A DNA stretch of 64,000 nt from assembly GCF_001025175.1 (NCBI RefSeq), contig NZ_AP012324.1:682001-746000 (forward strand), given 5' to 3'. Every line of letters starts with the position of its first letter. The first letter of the stretch is position 1. The notes under the pieces were generated by a model that saw only the letters and a list, made by a program, of their open reading frames with translations, did not search any database and was not told where the DNA came from. Positions 43,078 through 50,745 of the stretch are shown in pieces. Made by a program: the position numbers and the translations under genes. The DNA is from Bifidobacterium breve DSM 20213 = JCM 1192. GTDB lineage: Bacteria; Actinomycetota; Actinomycetes; Actinomycetales; Bifidobacteriaceae.

Positions 43078-44235
43078 TTAGCGTGTGAGGAATGTTCGTG
43101 CCGAGACGAATGAGGCAACTGCATTGCTGAAATCGGTGTCTCCCCGATACACCACGCTACGTTGCTCCGCCGGCATGCCTAATTCGTTGCCGACCGTCAC
43201 TAGATGCTTGCAGAAATCATCACGCGCGGTTTGTCCGGATTTGATCTCTATGAGCTGAGGGTTGCCGACATCGGTCATATCCATCAGATCGACTTCGACT
43301 TGGTTGCTGTCCCGATAAAAATACAGTTCGGGCTCTTCGTCCGCATTGAGGTGTTTCTTCAGGGTTTCCTCGATGATGAGGTTCTCGAATACCTCACCCC
43401 GCTTTTTGTGCAGGACGAGCTGTTCGACGCTGGTGATGCCAAGAAGATAGCTCAGCAAACCCGTGTCGTAAAAATATAGTTTCGCTGTTTTGGTTAGACG
43501 CTTGCGTTCGTTGGAAGCGTAGGGTGGCAACATAAAAATAATGTAGCTGGAAGTGAGAATGGACAGCCACTCCTTAGCGGTCTTATTGCTTACCCCAGTC
43601 TCGACGGCAAGTTTACTGATATTGACCAGCTGTCCGGCGTTTTGCGCGCAGAGTTTCAGGAAAGTGCGGAAGGACTGTAGGTTGCGGACGTCAAGAATTT
43701 CCGCAACATCGCGCTGAATGTATGTGGTGATATAGCTTCGGAAATAGGTGGCTTCCGGCATGTCCACTTCATGAAGATGAGGATACCCACCTCGAAACAT
43801 AAACATATCCGGTGTGAGATCAGGATTAGCCTGCATGGCTTCGCGGTAGCTCAGAGGGAGCAGCTGCATAATACCGACTCGACCAGCCAAAGATTCATCG
43901 ACATGCTTGAGCAGTAAGAAATTCTGCGACCCTGAAAGCAAATATTGACCCATCTCGTGTCTCTCGTCGGCGGCGGCTTGGATTTCGGGGAATAGGTCGG
44001 GTGCATATTGTGCTTCATCGATGAATAGGTGAGAGGGGCGTGAATTGATGAATCCTACCGGATCGCGCTGCGCAGCTATGCGGAGATTCCTTGTTTCTAG
44101 GTTCAGATATTCATAACTGGGGAAAGTATGCCGAAGCAAGGTAGATTTGCCACTTTGGCGTGGTCCCATCACTGACACGACAGGAAACCATGTGGCCATT
44201 TGTTGTGCTCGTGTGCCGAGCAATCGAGGAATCAT
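43078..44235 (-). CDS. AAA ATPase with DUF4143 domain (copy 2)
   Basis: 385 residues. Walker A GPRQSGKST (24-32), Walker B HLFIDEAQ (69-76), an arginine-bearing sensor segment YLLSGSQNFLLL, a winged-helix region ISKLAVETGVSNKTAKEWL, and the nuclease-like core VEVDLMDM with LIEIKSGQ at the C-terminus. Different subfamily from the gene at 2569 and only distantly similar. AGGAGATCAT precedes ATG 44235. Four 23-bp tandem repeats end 15 bases upstream. The whole cassette is bracketed by degenerate direct repeats (42915-43010 and 44413-44509), which suggests arrival as a unit or formation by local duplication. Confidence 0.88.
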   Translation of the reverse strand: MIPRLLGTRAQQMATWFPVVSVMGPRQSGKSTLLRHTFPSYEYLNLETRNLRIAAQRDPVGFINSRPSHLFIDEAQYAPDLFPEIQAAADERHEMGQYLLSGSQNFLLLKHVDESLAGRVGIMQLLPLSYREAMQANPDLTPDMFMFRGGYPHLHEVDMPEATYFRSYITTYIQRDVAEILDVRNLQSFRTFLKLCAQNAGQLVNISKLAVETGVSNKTAKEWLSILTSSYIIFMLPPYASNERKRLTKTAKLYFYDTGLLSYLLGITSVEQLVLHKKRGEVFENLIIEETLKKHLNADEEPELYFYRDSNQVEVDLMDMTDVGNPQLIEIKSGQTARDDFCKHLVTVGNELGMPAEQRSVVYRGDTDFSNAVASFVSARTFLTR

Positions 44236-44250
44236 ATGATCTCCTAGTGT

Positions 44251-44342
44251 ATGCAGATTAGGAAGTAGAACTTATGATAATTGAGAAGTAGGATTTATGC
44301 AAATTAGGAAGTAGAGTTTATGATAATCAGGTAATAGAGCTT
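44251..44342 (-). repeat. Four tandem 23-bp repeats upstream of ATPase copy 2
   Basis: Units start at 44251, 44274, 44297 and 44320, each exactly 23 bp, with consensus ATG-(CA/AT)-AATTAGGAAGTAGA-(A/G)-(C/T)TT. They abut without spacer, at about two helical turns. They occupy the promoter region of the minus-strand ATPase gene (ATG 44235). A fifth, isolated unit stands at 44899-44920. Confidence 0.9.
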
Positions 44343-44412
44343 GTGTGAATGAGGATGCTGCTCAACGGAGCCTTTGTCTCGGGGCTGATCCCAATAGGAT
44401 ATGCTGTTTGTT

Positions 44413-44509
44413 GGCAGAAAGATCGCGTCAACTTCGAGACAAACTTCTAGGCGGCGCCACTGACTTTCGCCTCGTTGGATCTGAATGCTGAGGTTTACCT
44501 TTGACCTCG
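44413..44509 (+). repeat. Right copy of the direct repeat flanking ATPase cassette 2
   Basis: Partner of 42915-43010, same orientation, about 1.5 kb apart. Encodes LTFASLDLNAEVYL and a stop. A hairpin (GAAAGGGCC / GGGCCCTTTC, about 44521-44556) follows, in the same place as the hairpin behind the left copy but with different stem sequence, so pairing rather than sequence is conserved. Confidence 0.65.
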
Positions 44510-44670
44510 AATTATGTGCAGAAAGGGCCTGACGTTCTAAGATGTTGGGCCCTTTCATCGATTAGGTGGACAACGGTTCGTTCCATCTTGCGCAGTTGTC
44601 TTCATTCTGAGTTCTGTGTCTGCTGTGACACCGTCTCTTTTTTGAACATCACTAATGCGTTATCGACATA

Positions 44671-44682
44671 ATAACCGGTTAT
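44671..44682. promoter_or_regulatory. Perfect 12-bp palindrome
   Basis: ATAACCGGTTAT, directly upstream of the long hairpin at 44701. Possible protein-binding site; no partner assigned. The 704-base gap 44236-44939 otherwise holds the 23-bp repeats, the right flank repeat, the hairpin and one orphan repeat unit. Confidence 0.4.
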
Positions 44683-44700
44683 CAAACGCAGGAGATAAAT

Positions 44701-44782
44701 GAGTCTTCGCCAGTTTGTGTGGTGGGAAAGCCCCGGCAACGGACGCCGGGGTTTTTCCACACACACAAACTGGCGAAGACTC
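44701..44782 (+). terminator. Very long two-part hairpin with an inner terminator
   Basis: Outer arms of 21 perfect base pairs (GAGTCTTCGCCAGTTTGTGTG at 44701 outward, partner 44762-44782), inner arms GCCCCGGC / GCCGGGG with a six-base loop and TTTTT after the inner stem. The inner part alone is a good rho-independent terminator on the plus strand. The outer arms would bury it in one long duplex. A small frame ATG 44699 with AGGAG upstream runs through the structure (27 codons). Confidence 0.7.
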
Positions 44783-44898
44783 TAAAAAAAGGGACTTGCG
44801 AAAATGGGATTGCTGTTTTTGCGTATATAGCCAATGCTTATAAGAACACATCAGCAATTGCAATATCTTCGTGCCGGTGTCACGCGTCAAGGCTTGCT

Positions 44899-44920
44899 AA
44901 GTTCGGAAATAGAATTTATG
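44899..44920 (+). repeat. Orphan copy of the 23-bp ATPase repeat
   Basis: AAGTTCGGAAATAGAATTTATG matches the 23-bp repeat consensus from 44251-44342 at 18 of 22 positions, same strand and orientation, 560 bases away. It lies just before the metY remnant's ribosome site. Confidence 0.55.
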
Positions 44921-44939
44921 GCGGTAGGGGAGAGAATTG

Positions 44940-45107
44940 ATGAGCGAAAGTTTCCAAACACAAGCCATCCACGCCGGATACGATCCGCTGGCTAACGGGC
45001 GTATAGCCGCCGGCGTCAGTGACAACCTGATTCGCCTATCCATAGGTTTGGAAGATGTCAACGACCTGATCGCAGACCTTGATCAGGCCATCGCCGCAGC
45101 ATACTGA
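44940..45107 (+). pseudogene. metY: O-acetylhomoserine sulfhydrylase with large in-frame deletion
   Basis: A 55-codon frame with intact ribosome site (AGGGGAG), ATG and stop. It starts [18 protein letters not shown], the N-terminus of MetY-type enzymes, and jumps to [20 protein letters not shown] and [11 protein letters not shown], their C-terminus. About 375 of about 430 codons, including the PLP-binding Lys, are gone, yet the frame is unbroken. The peptide cannot be an enzyme. Confidence 0.85.
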
Positions 45108-45266
45108 TTGGATGCCGCACATCTTTTATAAGAAGCCAGCATGCACACATAGTGAACAGTTGTACACATATGCGTACGATGTCTACCGCTTTGTTTGGAC
45201 GCTGATACGATGGAAATCACGAGTCGAGGCCGAGGGTGGTTTCGACGTGGATGAAGGGAAAACATC

Positions 45267-46178
45267 ATGGCCGTATTCTTTGCTGGCCGGCTGATTGCAT
45301 TGCTCATTATCATCGTGCTACTCATTGTTCTGCTGAGTGCCGCACTCTTCGTCGTGCCGCAGCAGCAGGCCTACATCATTGAGCGATTCGGCAAGTTCCT
45401 TAAGGTGCAGTTCGCAGGTATTCATATCCGCATTCCGTTTGTGGACCGTATCGCTATGAAAACCAACATGCGTGTCAACCAGCTTAACGTGCAGCTGGAA
45501 ACCAAGACTCTTGACAACGTGTTCGTCACCGTGGTGGCCTCCACTCAGTTCCGCGTGAACCCGAACGATGTGGCCACCGCTTACTACGAGCTGCGTGACC
45601 CGGCCGGTCAGCTGCGCTCCTACATGGAGGACGCGCTGCGTTCCGCTATCCCTGCACTGTCTTTGGACGATGCCTTTGCCCGCAAGGATGACGTGGCTTT
45701 CGATGTGCAGAAGACCGTGGGCAACGAGATGAGCCGGTTCGGCTTCACTGTGGTCAAGACCCTGATTACCGCCATCGATCCGAGCCCGCAGGTCAAGAAC
45801 GCCATGGATTCCATCAACGCCGCCCAGCGCGAGAAGGAAGCCACCCGCCAGCGCGCCGAGGCCCAGCGCATCCAGATCGAGACCCAGGCCGCCGCCGAGG
45901 CGGAGAAGACCCGGCTGCAGGGTGAGGGCCAGGCCAACTACCGCCGCGAAATCGCCAACGGTATCGTCGACCAGATCAAGAGTCTGCAGGCCGTGGGTAT
46001 GAACATCAACGACGTGAACAACGTGGTGCTGTTCAACCAGTACCTCGATGTGATGCGTTCGCTGTCCGAGTCCGGTAACGCCAAGACCGTGGTGCTGCCC
46101 GCCTCCACGCCTGGCGGCTATCAGGATCTCTACGAACAGGTCACCAAGGCCATGCTCACCGCCAACGAAACGAAGTAA
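45267..46178 (+). CDS. SPFH/Band 7 membrane protein (stomatin/QmcA-like)
   Basis: 303 residues. One N-terminal membrane helix (residues 8-30), then the Band 7 domain beginning VVPQQQAYIIERFGKFLKVQ, with IRIPFVDRI, and DPAGQLRSYMEDALRSAIP, followed by a coiled coil rich in Glu, Arg, Gln and Ala (INAAQREKEATRQRAEAQRI). These proteins form oligomeric membrane scaffolds that organise proteases and lipid domains. No NfeD partner gene is next to it. GAAGGGAAAACATC precedes ATG 45267. A terminator follows. Confidence 0.93.
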   Translation: MAVFFAGRLIALLIIIVLLIVLLSAALFVVPQQQAYIIERFGKFLKVQFAGIHIRIPFVDRIAMKTNMRVNQLNVQLETKTLDNVFVTVVASTQFRVNPNDVATAYYELRDPAGQLRSYMEDALRSAIPALSLDDAFARKDDVAFDVQKTVGNEMSRFGFTVVKTLITAIDPSPQVKNAMDSINAAQREKEATRQRAEAQRIQIETQAAAEAEKTRLQGEGQANYRREIANGIVDQIKSLQAVGMNINDVNNVVLFNQYLDVMRSLSESGNAKTVVLPASTPGGYQDLYEQVTKAMLTANETK

Positions 46179-46207
46179 TCGGCCCATTTGCAACCGCATC
46201 CATCGTT

Positions 46208-46238
46208 AGTGAAGCCCCTCCAAGCGAGGGGCTTCACT
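46208..46238 (+). terminator. Rho-independent terminator of the SPFH gene
   Basis: AGTGAAGCCCCTC-CAAGC-GAGGGGCTTCACT, a perfect 13-bp stem, followed by GCGTTT. Located 29 bases after the stop. Confidence 0.85.
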
Positions 46239-46286
46239 GCGTTTCAGCTCTGATTCCATATGAATTGATATCGTCGCGACCGGTTT

Positions 46287-46375
46287 AGATTTCAACGAGT
46301 GCGAAAATTGACTGTATGCAGATTGTAACGAGTGCGCGAATTACTTACCTATAGATTGCGACGAGTGCATAAAGA
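46287..46375 (+). repeat. Three direct repeats at exact 33-bp period before broken ATPase copy 3
   Basis: Units start at 46287, 46320 and 46353 with consensus AGATT-NN-(A/G)ACGAGTGC followed by an AT-rich half. The first two extend to 23 bp of similarity (ending GAA-ATT). Period is exactly 33 bp. The array stops where a 95-bp inverted-repeat element starts, which separates it from the remains of the ATPase gene. Confidence 0.8.
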
Positions 46376-46376
46376 C

Positions 46377-46471
46377 CCTGAGTTCTAAATAGAAGTGCAA
46401 CACCTTCTTAAGTTAGAAACTGAACACTTCCAACCTTAGACAAGGTGTTGCACTTCTATTTAGAACTCAGG
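46377..46471. mobile_element. 95-bp element with perfect 30-bp inverted repeats
   Basis: Left arm 46377-46406 (CCTGAGTTCTAAATAGAAGT and on to ACACCTT) and right arm 46442-46471 are exact reverse complements, with a 35-base spacer. TGTTGCACTTC-type ends are reminiscent of IS30-family insertion sequences, which is from memory and unverified. It has no coding capacity: a MITE or a deleted insertion sequence. It separates the 33-bp repeat array from a DUF4143 gene missing its 5' two thirds. Confidence 0.75.
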
Positions 46472-46478
46472 AGATGAA

Positions 46479-46973
46479 TTCCTTTGGCTTACTCGTGCTA
46501 ATGTTGCGCTGCCGGCATTTAGTGTTGCTGCCCCCGTGGCTCCGCTGAGAGCCAGTAAAGAACGTCGATTGCTGAAACTGTTCTATTCCGATGTAGGATT
46601 GCTGACCAGCTCGTATGGCAAGAAGTCAGCACTGGGCATACTGGATGGTCAGGCTGCAATGAACATGGGCGGAGTCTACGAGAATGTCGTGGCGCAGGAA
46701 CTCACCGCGCATGGATTTACCAATCTCTATTACTTCACGAAAAAAGGGATTGGTGAGCTGGATTTCCTGATAGAGACCGATGACGGTGATGTGTTGGCCC
46801 TGGAGATTAAGCCGGGCAAATACTACCGTTCTCATGCAGCCCTTGACAATGCGCTGAACACTGACGGCTACGCCATTGACAGGGCGATAGTACTCGCGGA
46901 AACCAACGTATTCCAAGAGAAAGGAATCACCTATCTGCCAATGTATATGCTTTCAATGCTGATTAATGAGTAA
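46479..46973 (+). pseudogene. AAA/DUF4143 ATPase copy 3, C-terminal part only
   Basis: The frame picks up directly after the inverted-repeat element with LWLTRANVALPAFSVAAP and continues through LLKLFYSDVGLLTSSYG, GVYENVVAQELTAHGF, GELDFLI and ALEIKPGKYY to a stop at 46971. That is the DUF4143 domain with its acidic and E-x-K residues. Walker A and B and about 230-280 residues are missing. A GTG at 46536 could start a 145-residue product, without a ribosome site. A strong hairpin follows. Confidence 0.82.
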
Positions 46974-46986
46974 TTGCCACCTTGCC

Positions 46987-47031
46987 TTGCAAACTTTCTC
47001 GCTGACGGTTGCTCAGTGAGAAAGTTTGCAA
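46987..47031. terminator. Bidirectional terminator hairpin between ATPase remnant and patatin gene
   Basis: TTGCAAACTTTCTC (46987-47000) pairs with GAGAAAGTTTGCAA (47018-47031), extended by CTGA/TCAG inside. It lies between two convergent genes and the A/T-rich stem ends give short T-runs in both directions. Confidence 0.8.
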
Positions 47032-47034
47032 AAC

Positions 47035-47880
47035 TTACTTGCTGAGGAACTCGGGGATGGCCTCGGCCGCCGCATAGCCTTTGCGGTACATCATTTCCAG
47101 ACCCTCGAAGTTCTTTTTTAGGGTGTTGAGACCATAGAGGTCTTCCGGGGCGAGAATCAGCACGCGGCCTTCTGCCTCATACTGTTTGGCCATCTCGATT
47201 TCGTCGTTATAGGTCTTGTACCGCATGCGCAGCTTTTCAGCCGCGGCGGGGTAAGAGCGTTCGAGGATACAGGCTGGAGCCAGATCCTTCTGCTGTTTGC
47301 GCACTTCGTTGCGCAGACGGGAGAGAATCAGAATCACCTTGTCGTAGCCGTCATCCAATGCCTTCTGCACCGGGACTGGATCGGCGATGCCGCCGTCGAA
47401 ATACGGCACACCGTCCACTACATACGGTTCGCATGCCACTGGCACAGCCGATGAGGCCTTGATGACATCGAAGTCATCGAATCGCGCACGCGACTTGTCG
47501 AAATACTTGGTCGAACCGTCTTCGGCGTTGCACGCTACCACGGTAAAGCCGGTGGAATTAGCCTCGAAAGCCGCGTAATCCACCGGGTTCTCGCCATCGT
47601 GGTTGCTCAGCGTGCCGTAGATATAGTCCAGGTTGGCAAAGTTGTGATTTTTGAAATAACTTTCCGCGCTCGCGTATTCCTTACGGAACGCGTACTTGGT
47701 ATAGAAAGTGTGGTTGCGCCCATGCTGGCGGGCGATGAACGAGGTCATATTGGCTGCCCCCGCGGACACGCCGTAACACATGTCCACATCAATGCCATCT
47801 TCGAGCATGCGATCCATCACGCCGCAGCCGAAAATAGCACGAAAGCCGCCGCCTACATCAATCATTGCGGTCTTTGCCAT
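47035..47880 (-). CDS. Patatin-like phospholipase
   Basis: 281 residues. Glycine-rich oxyanion region VGGGFRAIFGCGVMD, nucleophile elbow YGVSAGAANM (GxSxG) near residue 39, and the Asp of the Ser-Asp dyad in YFDGGIADPVPV near residue 166. Bacterial members with this layout (YjjU/RssA group) are cytoplasmic acyl hydrolases. No signal peptide. Ribosome site is weak (GGGGG). Convergent with the ATPase remnant. Confidence 0.9.
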   Translation of the reverse strand: MAKTAMIDVGGGFRAIFGCGVMDRMLEDGIDVDMCYGVSAGAANMTSFIARQHGRNHTFYTKYAFRKEYASAESYFKNHNFANLDYIYGTLSNHDGENPVDYAAFEANSTGFTVVACNAEDGSTKYFDKSRARFDDFDVIKASSAVPVACEPYVVDGVPYFDGGIADPVPVQKALDDGYDKVILILSRLRNEVRKQQKDLAPACILERSYPAAAEKLRMRYKTYNDEIEMAKQYEAEGRVLILAPEDLYGLNTLKKNFEGLEMMYRKGYAAAEAIPEFLSK

Positions 47881-47975
47881 ACCAAACCCCCTATTTTGCT
47901 CAAGTAGTCATGAGCTTACGCGCGCTGTTTGGACAAAGATGTGGGCAATGGACCCACGAAATGTCTGTTTATTTG

Positions 47976-48006
47976 CCTTGGCTCCCCTCAAAGAGGGTGG
48001 CCAAGG
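47976..48006 (-). terminator. Hairpin directly after murI
   Basis: CCTTGGC-TC-CCCTC-AAA-GAGGG-TG-GCCAAGG, starting at the base after the murI stop. Strong stem; the following sequence is A-rich rather than T-rich, so termination is probable but not certain. Confidence 0.65.
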
Positions 48007-48801
48007 TCAGGCACTCAGTAGGTTATGCGACAGCTTGGCGATGCGCTCGGATGGGTCGGAATTGGAAATCTCCACGCGGCCAAGTGCATCCTCCGGTGCC
48101 AGCTTGCCCAATGATTCCAATACCACGCCAAGGTGACGAACCGTACCCTCGTTGCCATCGATGATTGCGGCATGCTTGGGCAGCAGTTCACGGAAATAGT
48201 CGCGGTAGAACACGAAATGCGTGCACCCCAACACCACAGAATCAATGCGGTCCAGGTCATATCGGTCAAAGTAGTGGTGCAGCGTGCGCATCACCAGATC
48301 ATGATTGCCAAGCTGACCGGACTCCACAATCTCCACCAGGTCCGGGCAGGGTTCCTTGAAAATCGTGTTATCGGAGTCGAAACGCTTCATAAGCTCGGCG
48401 AATTTCCGCTCACGCAAGGTCAGGGGAGTAGCTGCCACAATCACCCGCTGTGGAATATGCTGCTGGCCGAGAGGGGCGTCCCCGCGGTCGCAAGCCACTT
48501 TCAATGCCGGCTCCATGCCGATGATCGGAATGTCATAATGCTCGCGCAAATCGTTCACCGCGGCGGAGGTAGCGGTATTGCAGGCAATGACCACGGCCTT
48601 GACACCGTGTTCAACGAATCGTTCCACGATGTCAAAACTTAAGGCCTTCACTTGCTCCGGGGTCTTGACGCCGTACGGGGCGTTGGCGGAATCGCCGAAA
48701 TACAGCACGTGCTCAGCCGGCATGTCCTTGGCGATTTCTCGGGCAACGGAAATGCCTCCAAGCCCTGAATCAAAGACGCCGATGGGCGCTGATGAGCTCA
48801 T
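48007..48801 (-). CDS. murI: Glutamate racemase
   Basis: 264 residues. [18 protein letters not shown] at the start, catalytic Cys in [12 protein letters not shown] (residue about 74) and second Cys in [11 protein letters not shown] near residue 185. Supplies D-glutamate for peptidoglycan in the cytoplasm. GGAGGATTCTGGC precedes ATG 48801. Divergent from dapF. Confidence 0.96.
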   Translation of the reverse strand: MSSSAPIGVFDSGLGGISVAREIAKDMPAEHVLYFGDSANAPYGVKTPEQVKALSFDIVERFVEHGVKAVVIACNTATSAAVNDLREHYDIPIIGMEPALKVACDRGDAPLGQQHIPQRVIVAATPLTLRERKFAELMKRFDSDNTIFKEPCPDLVEIVESGQLGNHDLVMRTLHHYFDRYDLDRIDSVVLGCTHFVFYRDYFRELLPKHAAIIDGNEGTVRHLGVVLESLGKLAPEDALGRVEISNSDPSERIAKLSHNLLSA

Positions 48802-48931
48802 GCCAGAATCCTCCTACAAGACTGCGTGCCGGTACGAAATGCCCGAGGCCGGCCGTGCGGCCAGTCCCACACTGTTCACGGAAACAGTCTGTGAACAGTA
48901 TTGTTTCGTTCCCTAGAGTACTCTGAAAGCC

Positions 48932-49831
48932 ATGAGTCTTCCGCAACGAGTAACTAAGACACACGCAACCGGCAATGATTTCGTGGTGTACCTCGACAAA
49001 ACCGGCGATTTCGAGCCCACTGCCGATGAGATACGGTTCCTGTGCGACCGTCATTTCGGCATCGGCGGCGATGGACTGATTCGCCTGACCAAGCCTGAGT
49101 TCGTGTCTGATCTGAGCGATGAGCAAATCATGGCTGTGCAGGCAGGTGACGCTGAATGGTTCATGGACTATCGCAATGCAGACGGGTCGTTGGCTGAGAT
49201 GTGCGGCAACGGCACACGCGCCATCACTTTATTCGCCCAGCGTGAGGGCGTGGCTGACTCCACCGAGCCGTTCCGACTTGGAACCCGAGCCGGCGTCAAG
49301 ATTCTGACCCCTCGTGGCAACGTGAAGCCGTATGGTGCCAATGTGTTCCAGGTGGAAATGGGGGAGTGGAAAATCGGCGAGACCGACGCCTATGAAGTCA
49401 CTATTCCCGGCAACGATGGCTCGGCACGTGGCACGTTCGTCGACATGGGCAACCCGCATGTGGTGGCGGTGATTGAAGATGCCTTCTCCACGCTGCCAGT
49501 GGTCGAGGATCTGGATTTGGTTACCAAGCCGGTGGTCAACCCAACTATCGAATCCGATCAGAACGTGGAATTCGTGCGTATTGATGATATCGACCACAAC
49601 ACCGCAGTGGGTGAGGCGACGATGCGTGTCAACGAACGAGGCTGCGGAGAGACCCTCTCCTGCGGTACGGGCTTGTGCGCCACAGGCATCGTGCTACGCG
49701 CCAAGACCGGCATCTCACACTGGGACATCACCGTGCGCGGCGGCACTCTGCGAGTGGACGTGACCGACGAGGACGTCAAACTCACCGGCTCGGCCACGCT
49801 GGTTGCCGATATCGATTTGCTCCGTTCCTGA
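48932..49831 (+). CDS. dapF: Diaminopimelate epimerase
   Basis: 299 residues. KTHATGNDFVVYLDK at the N-terminus, first catalytic Cys in SLAEMCGNGTRAIT, second in ETLSCGTGLCATG, plus FVDMGNPHVV. Converts LL- to meso-diaminopimelate, on the route to lysine. No ribosome site of note before ATG 48932; the start lies 20 bases after a TAGAGT-like -10 area, so the transcript may be leaderless or nearly so (inference). An imperfect hairpin (49833-49878) follows. Confidence 0.95.
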   Translation: MSLPQRVTKTHATGNDFVVYLDKTGDFEPTADEIRFLCDRHFGIGGDGLIRLTKPEFVSDLSDEQIMAVQAGDAEWFMDYRNADGSLAEMCGNGTRAITLFAQREGVADSTEPFRLGTRAGVKILTPRGNVKPYGANVFQVEMGEWKIGETDAYEVTIPGNDGSARGTFVDMGNPHVVAVIEDAFSTLPVVEDLDLVTKPVVNPTIESDQNVEFVRIDDIDHNTAVGEATMRVNERGCGETLSCGTGLCATGIVLRAKTGISHWDITVRGGTLRVDVTDEDVKLTGSATLVADIDLLRS

Positions 49832-49899
49832 CCTCCCTCTGGTGAGAGAAGCGCCAGCCGTGAGGCTGATGGAGGGAGAGATACGTCGTTATTAGCTGC

Positions 49900-50619
49900 T
49901 TATGCGGCGAACAGTGCTGCGCCCTCGGTGACGATAATCAGCACTACAATCGCCACAATCCACAGCACGTCAACCATAAGGTCGATGTTGAGGCGGTAAT
50001 ACTTGTTCAACCCGGCCGGTATCTGCGGCATATCGGGAGCGATGCCGTTCTCTTCGTCAGTGACCTTGCGAGACGGCAATCCCTGCACGGCCACGGTTGC
50101 GTGGCTCAACGCCATGAACTGGATGGTGGTGGAGAACATCAGCGTCAAGCACCACGGGCATAGCGCGTGAATCACGAACAGCGACTGCGTGCTCAACCAG
50201 TATGAGTAGGCCAATGCTGCCAAGCCGCCAAACCATGTGCAAGTGGCAAACCATCGCGGCACGCGCACGCGCGCCATACCAATCACGGCAATGGTAATGA
50301 ACACTGATTCGGCGGCGATGCCGAAGAACGCATTCGGATAGGAGAGCCCGCCGAATTTCACGAGTTCCGCCTGCCATGATTGAGCCACCGTGGAACAAGA
50401 GACCACGGCATTTACATCACATCCCAATGAGGACTCAGGATGGCGTGCCAGCTGCAGCGTCTCGGCCGAAAGTATGAACGAGGCTCCCAATGCCACTGCC
50501 GAAGCAATCAGCATGATGAGATAAGTCCATGTGGCGCTGTGTCTCCAGCCAGTGAGCCAGGGAATTGAGGCAGTACTGGTATCGTTACGTGCGCCGTTTG
50601 TGCTGTTCGTGTGCGTCAT
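49900..50619 (-). CDS. Vitamin K epoxide reductase (VKOR) family protein
   Basis: 239 residues, four to five membrane helices. VKOR cysteines are all present: the loop pair in SLGCDVNAVVSCSTV and the active-site motif HALCPWCLTLMF. Bacterial VKOR reoxidises DsbA-like proteins using quinone, driving disulfide formation outside the cell. In actinobacteria it replaces DsbB. No fused thioredoxin domain is present here. GGAGGATTCC precedes ATG 50619. Confidence 0.93.
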   Translation of the reverse strand: MTHTNSTNGARNDTSTASIPWLTGWRHSATWTYLIMLIASAVALGASFILSAETLQLARHPESSLGCDVNAVVSCSTVAQSWQAELVKFGGLSYPNAFFGIAAESVFITIAVIGMARVRVPRWFATCTWFGGLAALAYSYWLSTQSLFVIHALCPWCLTLMFSTTIQFMALSHATVAVQGLPSRKVTDEENGIAPDMPQIPAGLNKYYRLNIDLMVDVLWIVAIVVLIIVTEGAALFAA

Positions 50620-50745
50620 GGAATCCTCCGGTGTGGGTACTGCGCTCAAGATTAACCGCTGTGGTTGTCAGATAGGAAGAGAATGTTCGGTTTTGCCTGG
50701 TAGCGAATCGAGTTGCAGACATGGGAGGGGCGAAATGAGGTTACG

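Noticed and set aside
44699..44785. Translated leader peptide of 27 codons
   Set aside because: It has a ribosome site, but the whole frame is one long hairpin, so coding is not the simplest explanation; kept only as a remark in the hairpin entry.
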